From contig NC_051106.1 in assembly GCF_901709675.1 (NCBI RefSeq), forward strand, positions 1,276,001 through 1,340,000: a stretch of 64,000 bases of DNA, written 5' to 3'. The translations under genes and the position numbers were made by a program. This document shows, in pieces, positions 63,381-64,000 of this stretch. The notes under the pieces were generated by a model. The model made no database searches and was not told where the DNA came from. It saw only the letters and a program-made list of their open reading frames with translations. Every line of letters starts with the position of its first letter. Positions within the stretch are counted from its first letter, which is position 1. The DNA comes from Syngnathus acus. Lineage: Eukaryota > Chordata > Actinopteri > Syngnathiformes > Syngnathidae.

Positions 63381-64000
63381 GTACGGACCAGTTTTCCGCC
63401 GCCACCCGCGCAGTCTGGTGCCTTTTTCACAAAATGCTAAATTCAAATTTTGCCATTGGGGCGCGTCTCATTTGGCGCTCGTAGCTTTCTTCAGTCATTT
63501 GTAACAAATGGGTGACACGTGATAGCTAGGCAGCCCGTTCAAAATAAATTGTGCTTCCCATATCGCCCAACTGCTCTGCAGCGCCACCTGTTGTTGTGGA
63601 ATGCTTTGGAAATTTCCACTAAATATGATTTTTTTTTTTTTTTTTTAGCGAGGGAGGGTTTTTTGTTTTTTGGGACACTGGCTGAGCTTCTCATTGACAA
63701 CTCATTAGAAAACAATTAGCTGGAAACATTTCCTCAGCGCCAACAGATGGCATGGCAAGAAATGAGAGACGCACGCGCACGCTGGCATCAAGCCGGGAAA
63801 TAAATGGCCTTTTATTTTCCACATCGTGATGATCAGAGGTGGATGTTTTGTACCATCAAATCCAGTTAACACTTCCCAGCCAAAATTTCCACTTGAAACA
63901 AAAACGGGTGACTTTGTACAAGTCCTTGTGATGGACATGCCTTGCAAATTCCTTTTAGATGATTTTTTTTCCATTTATGCTAACGGTTGTCCCCTGAAAG
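63381..64000 (+). other. fgfr3: fgfr3 intron 3 (incomplete)
   Basis: Intron sequence after the Ig1 exon donor, running off the window. It contains a T-run at 63631-63648 and no recognisable coding sequence; the next FGFR exon (acid box) is not in the window. Confidence 0.6.

Overview
The window is vertebrate genomic DNA, almost certainly from a ray-finned (teleost) fish. It has compact split genes with GT-AG introns, teleost-type transposons (a DANA/Mermaid-like SINE, an L2 LINE, Tc1/mariner, hAT and THAP-bearing elements) and very long (CA)n/(TG)n tracts. All identifications come from reading the sequence and from remembered family sequences; no database was searched.

Four protein genes are supported. 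(1) 1-4197, plus strand: the 3' three quarters of a JADE-family PHD-finger gene, closest to JADE1. It is the scaffold of HBO1 histone H4 acetyltransferase complexes, and its 5' exons lie outside the window. (2) 14926-7965, minus strand: a complete coding region for the H3K36 methyltransferase NSD2 (WHSC1), 19 coding exons and 1304 codons by my splice model. It meets jade1 tail to tail across a block of nested transposons (4587-7162). (3) 17609-26458, plus strand: letm1, the inner-mitochondrial-membrane EF-hand protein, 14 coding exons and 741 codons, head to head with nsd2 across about 2 kb. (4) From about 51430 to beyond the right edge, plus strand: the 5' end of fgfr3 (non-coding exon 1, signal-peptide exon, first Ig exon). 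The order NSD2-LETM1-FGFR3 is the vertebrate 4p16.3-type linkage group; that order and the NSD2-type PHD/SET sequences identify the paralogues.

Between letm1 and fgfr3 (about 28-51.4 kb) I find no protein gene. The stretch holds repeats (a TA-flanked inverted-repeat element, a mariner-like MITE, a Penelope-like remnant, a solo LTR split by a THAP element, a SINE, long CA tracts) and several GC-rich patches with AT-rich homeobox-like cores that could be conserved regulatory DNA. The fgfr3 introns hold a (TG)n tract of about 320 bp, a decayed repeat family and another copy of the TA-flanked element.

Best leads: nsd2 has no HMG-box coding sequence where mammalian NSD2 carries it; letm1 has a well-spliced, phase-0, 33-base candidate microexon not used in the human-like protein; nested insertions with readable target-site duplications give a clear relative chronology; and a TIR family has two near-identical inverted copies 19 kb apart flanking fgfr3 exons 1 and 2. 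I found no wholly new gene system.
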